Below are positions 61,257 through 64,000 of a stretch of DNA of 64,000 nt, piece after piece. Source of the DNA: Liolophura sinensis (lineage: Eukaryota; Mollusca; Polyplacophora; Chitonida; Chitonidae). The position numbers and the translations under genes are program-made. Position 1 is the first letter of the stretch; the number at the start of each line of letters is the position of its first letter. The stretch covers positions 15,691,570-15,755,569 of the forward strand of contig NC_088300.1 of assembly GCF_032854445.1 (NCBI RefSeq). The letters are read 5' to 3'. Below the pieces are notes generated by a model, which saw nothing but the letters and a program-made list of their open reading frames with translations, made no database searches and was not told where the DNA came from.

Positions 61257-64000
61257 TGAAATAACGATAATATTGCATGTCTGATTCATTTTACGTATCC
61301 AGTAAGTGCATCCAATACTTACTTTCGTATAAACGCAGTCTACCATTTGTAACCTATGTAGTCTGTTTCACGTGTATTTCACATAGTCAAATATTTAAAA
61401 AATCAAAATGTGTAAATTTCTCAATTGTTTTCGTTTATCCAGTTAAAGCATTGTAGGCGTATATCTTCAGGCAGAGGAAGTGGACCGTAGCCATAAGTCT
61501 ACTCAACCGCTGGTGCAAAGCCTGCACAGATGGCATACGGTGGCGTAGGCTAAACATAGCTATGTAAAATAATCCTGGGCGAGCTATGGAAACGACCATA
61601 TTAGCTCCCTACGGGAAGTTGTAAACAGTAAATGACAGTTGACATGTGCAGACATCTATACCTTTAGACAATGGTCCGATTTGATGTCCACGCCATGGAA
61701 ATGGAAATATTCTGTCGATTTCCAGTATCAGCGTGGTAGGATTTATTTCCATCCCCCATATAAACTATTTATATTAAATTTTTGTTAACCCCTTTTACTG
61801 GCAGATACTAACTTTCAGCTTGACAACTGTAATGCATCTGACCATCTTAACTGGACATGTAGCTGTTTTTAAAAATATTTTGTTTGTATATACAAGTATA
61901 GTCACATGTAATGCTTTTGGGTTTATTTGATTACACTGGTATATAGTCTAATCTAAAATAAATACTTGTTTATTAAAATAAAGAATAATTTGACGTGCTT
62001 GAGATACAAAAGGTGTAGCGTTTGTTTACCATAGAAGATAGACCCATAAAGACGATAGAGACACCTTCCACCGTGAATGGTTGTCACAGTGGTTCAACAG
62101 TTTTTTTTTAAAACGCTTTGCGAGAGGCAGGTATGCATTCTATCAACAACAGTAAAGTCCAGTGGACAGTTATCCACTAATACGTTACCCTTAGGCACCG
62201 TATAGTTTAAAACACAAAATCTGCATGAAAAACATGAAATGAACCACACCAATATGCAGACTGTTGATGCTATTTTTTGAGGTTATTTTTGTTTTCTTCC
62301 TTTTTTTTTTTTTGGCGAGGATAGGCTATACGCTCTACATACAATTATTTGTACATATATGTAAAGATTGCCGGTATATAATCAACAATGATAGCTTTAC
62401 ATGAATTATATTAAGACAGAGTTGCTATAATTTACATTGTCTTTGCACAATATACACTTCGTCTTTTTGACTGGCGTATATAGGCTTGTAATAATCAAGT
62501 GCCTATAAAAGCCCTAAACTGAAAACTCCACATTTAGATTCACTTTCATGGCAGAATTTCACGTAGGAAGGTAGGAATGTTTATATCCATGTAATTAGGC
62601 TGTTCCTACGTGATCACCTGCTCATTAACACAACCCGATAAGTCTGTTATATACCTATATGTGGCTTATATGTAAGTCGGATATATGTACATGCAATAGG
62701 CATTTGTATGCTCACTACAATATGGCTGATATTTTGCCGATATGGCGTTAAGCCATAATCATTCATTCATTTCTATGCAGTATATATATATATATATATA
62801 TATATAGCGGCCAATACTTATATACCCAATTACTCATATACATGAAAGGAACAGGTAAATATCGACATCCGCTCTTATAAGATGACCTGTTGATTCCGAT
62901 CTAACCTGTAACTGGGATAATTAATTCAGCATACTAGTGTATTTGATACTAATCTTTCGTATAATATGCGCTGTGGAGTTCATTTCTTACCGAGTGGTCC
63001 TGGGGCGACTTAAAGTAAGCCAAGCAGATAACAGGGCGCTTGGATTGTTCACTAAACACTAATTTATCGTCATGATTTACCATGAATAAGGTGAAAAAAG
63101 TAAAAAAAAAATATTCCATGACAAATTCTAATAAGTGAAGGTCAAAATGTTTTATAGGGACTGTTTTCTCCTTATATGTATATAAACCCTGGACATTCAG
63201 CTAATGTTAAGGTATAGGTAAGATTGAAAATCGCTGCTAAATATATACGTATATAGTGAACCCACGTTATATGCATATTTATCACTACACTCTGCATAGG
63301 ATGATAAGTTAATAGAAATGCAAATTAAAAAATTATCAGATTAAAATGTTCTGTTAGCAATGGGCGTACAGCAACGTTCCCGATGCTGTCATGTGATGGT
63401 ATGTGTCATGTTTGCCTATACAGATTAAAATCTTAATTGAATAACGTTAACGTATTTATTAAGGGATACACGTATTTTTAAATTGTTTATCATGACTGAC
63501 AGGATACCTCTGTTTATATTTCGTCTGTACGCCTACTATAAATCGATTGATTCGAGCGATCGTTGTAGCTATTTAACCAACTTGAGAAGTACATTTGTGC
63601 ATAATAATGTGAACTGCGCGTTAGAGCACTGCGTGGGTCACCGGCAAAAGTTTCAACTGGTTTACTACAATCCAAGCAAAACTGACCCTGTGAAAAGTGT
63701 TACGGCGATTGCAGAACCATAAATAGTGCAGCACAGCATCCACCGCAACGCTAGTGGGGACAGTTTAACTAATTCCCTCTTCTCCACTTCTCCCTTACAA
63801 AATAAAGACGCCTTGGGCCAGCCGTATTGGAGCGTGACTCGACTTCAGTTTTTCATCCTTGTAACAAAACCTCACGGGTACTCTTATAAAGCTGGTGGTC
63901 CAGTGAAAGAGTTCTGTTCTGAAGGCACAAGGAGTCAGAAGAGATAAGGACAGTCATCCTCCCACCGAAGACAAGAACAGAAGGTACCTTAAACCATTAG
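61257..64000. other. Intergenic to window end, no supported gene
   Basis: The stretch is AT-rich, with a short (TA)n at about 62780-62805. Two adjacent open frames at 63483-63722 and 63726-63947 (79 and 73 codons) are less biased than most chance frames, but have no domains or splice context. They could be the start of a gene beyond the window. Confidence 0.4.

Overview
The window reads as animal nuclear DNA from a lophotrochozoan, most likely a mollusc. The evidence is AT-rich low gene density, spliced genes with GT-AG introns, many minisatellites, and two tRNA-derived SINE families of a kind I associate from memory with bivalve and gastropod genomes. I see no prokaryotic operons, CRISPR arrays or intact transposase genes. 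Species is not determinable by eye.

Layout: 1-16.7 kb holds no gene I can support; it contains degenerate tandem repeats, a palindromic MITE, two related 47-bp minisatellites, a 23-bp minisatellite, a hairpin and SINE copies. 16.8-21.4 kb (+) is a six-exon gene for a 305-residue Arg/Ser-rich, splicing-factor-like protein. 22-40 kb is again gene-poor and carries both SINE families, a ~1.3 kb satellite (28.4-29.8 kb), a ~950-bp fold-back element split by a SINE (30.1-31.06 kb), more MITE copies and short perfect tandem arrays. 40.2-45.5 kb (+) is a membrane-anchored ZU5-UPA-death-domain receptor gene of the UNC5/UNC5CL type. 47.4-51.9 kb (+) is its decayed tandem duplicate. 53.3-60.6 kb (-) is CCDC97 in four coding exons.

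The most unusual structure is intron 3 of CCDC97. Nearly the whole 2.56-kb intron is made of tandem copies of its own two splice junctions: about 45-50 copies of a 40-bp unit spanning the 3' splice site plus the first codons of the last exon, and five extra copies of a ~95-bp unit spanning the end of exon 3 plus the 5' splice site. In the acceptor array the exonic part of each copy also supplies a branch-point-like CTGAC for the next copy, so each copy is a potential complete acceptor.

The genes have no evident joint pathway. The RS-rich protein is probably RNA-processing related, CCDC97 is a nuclear acidic protein, and the ZU5-death-domain gene is a signalling receptor with a pseudogene sibling.
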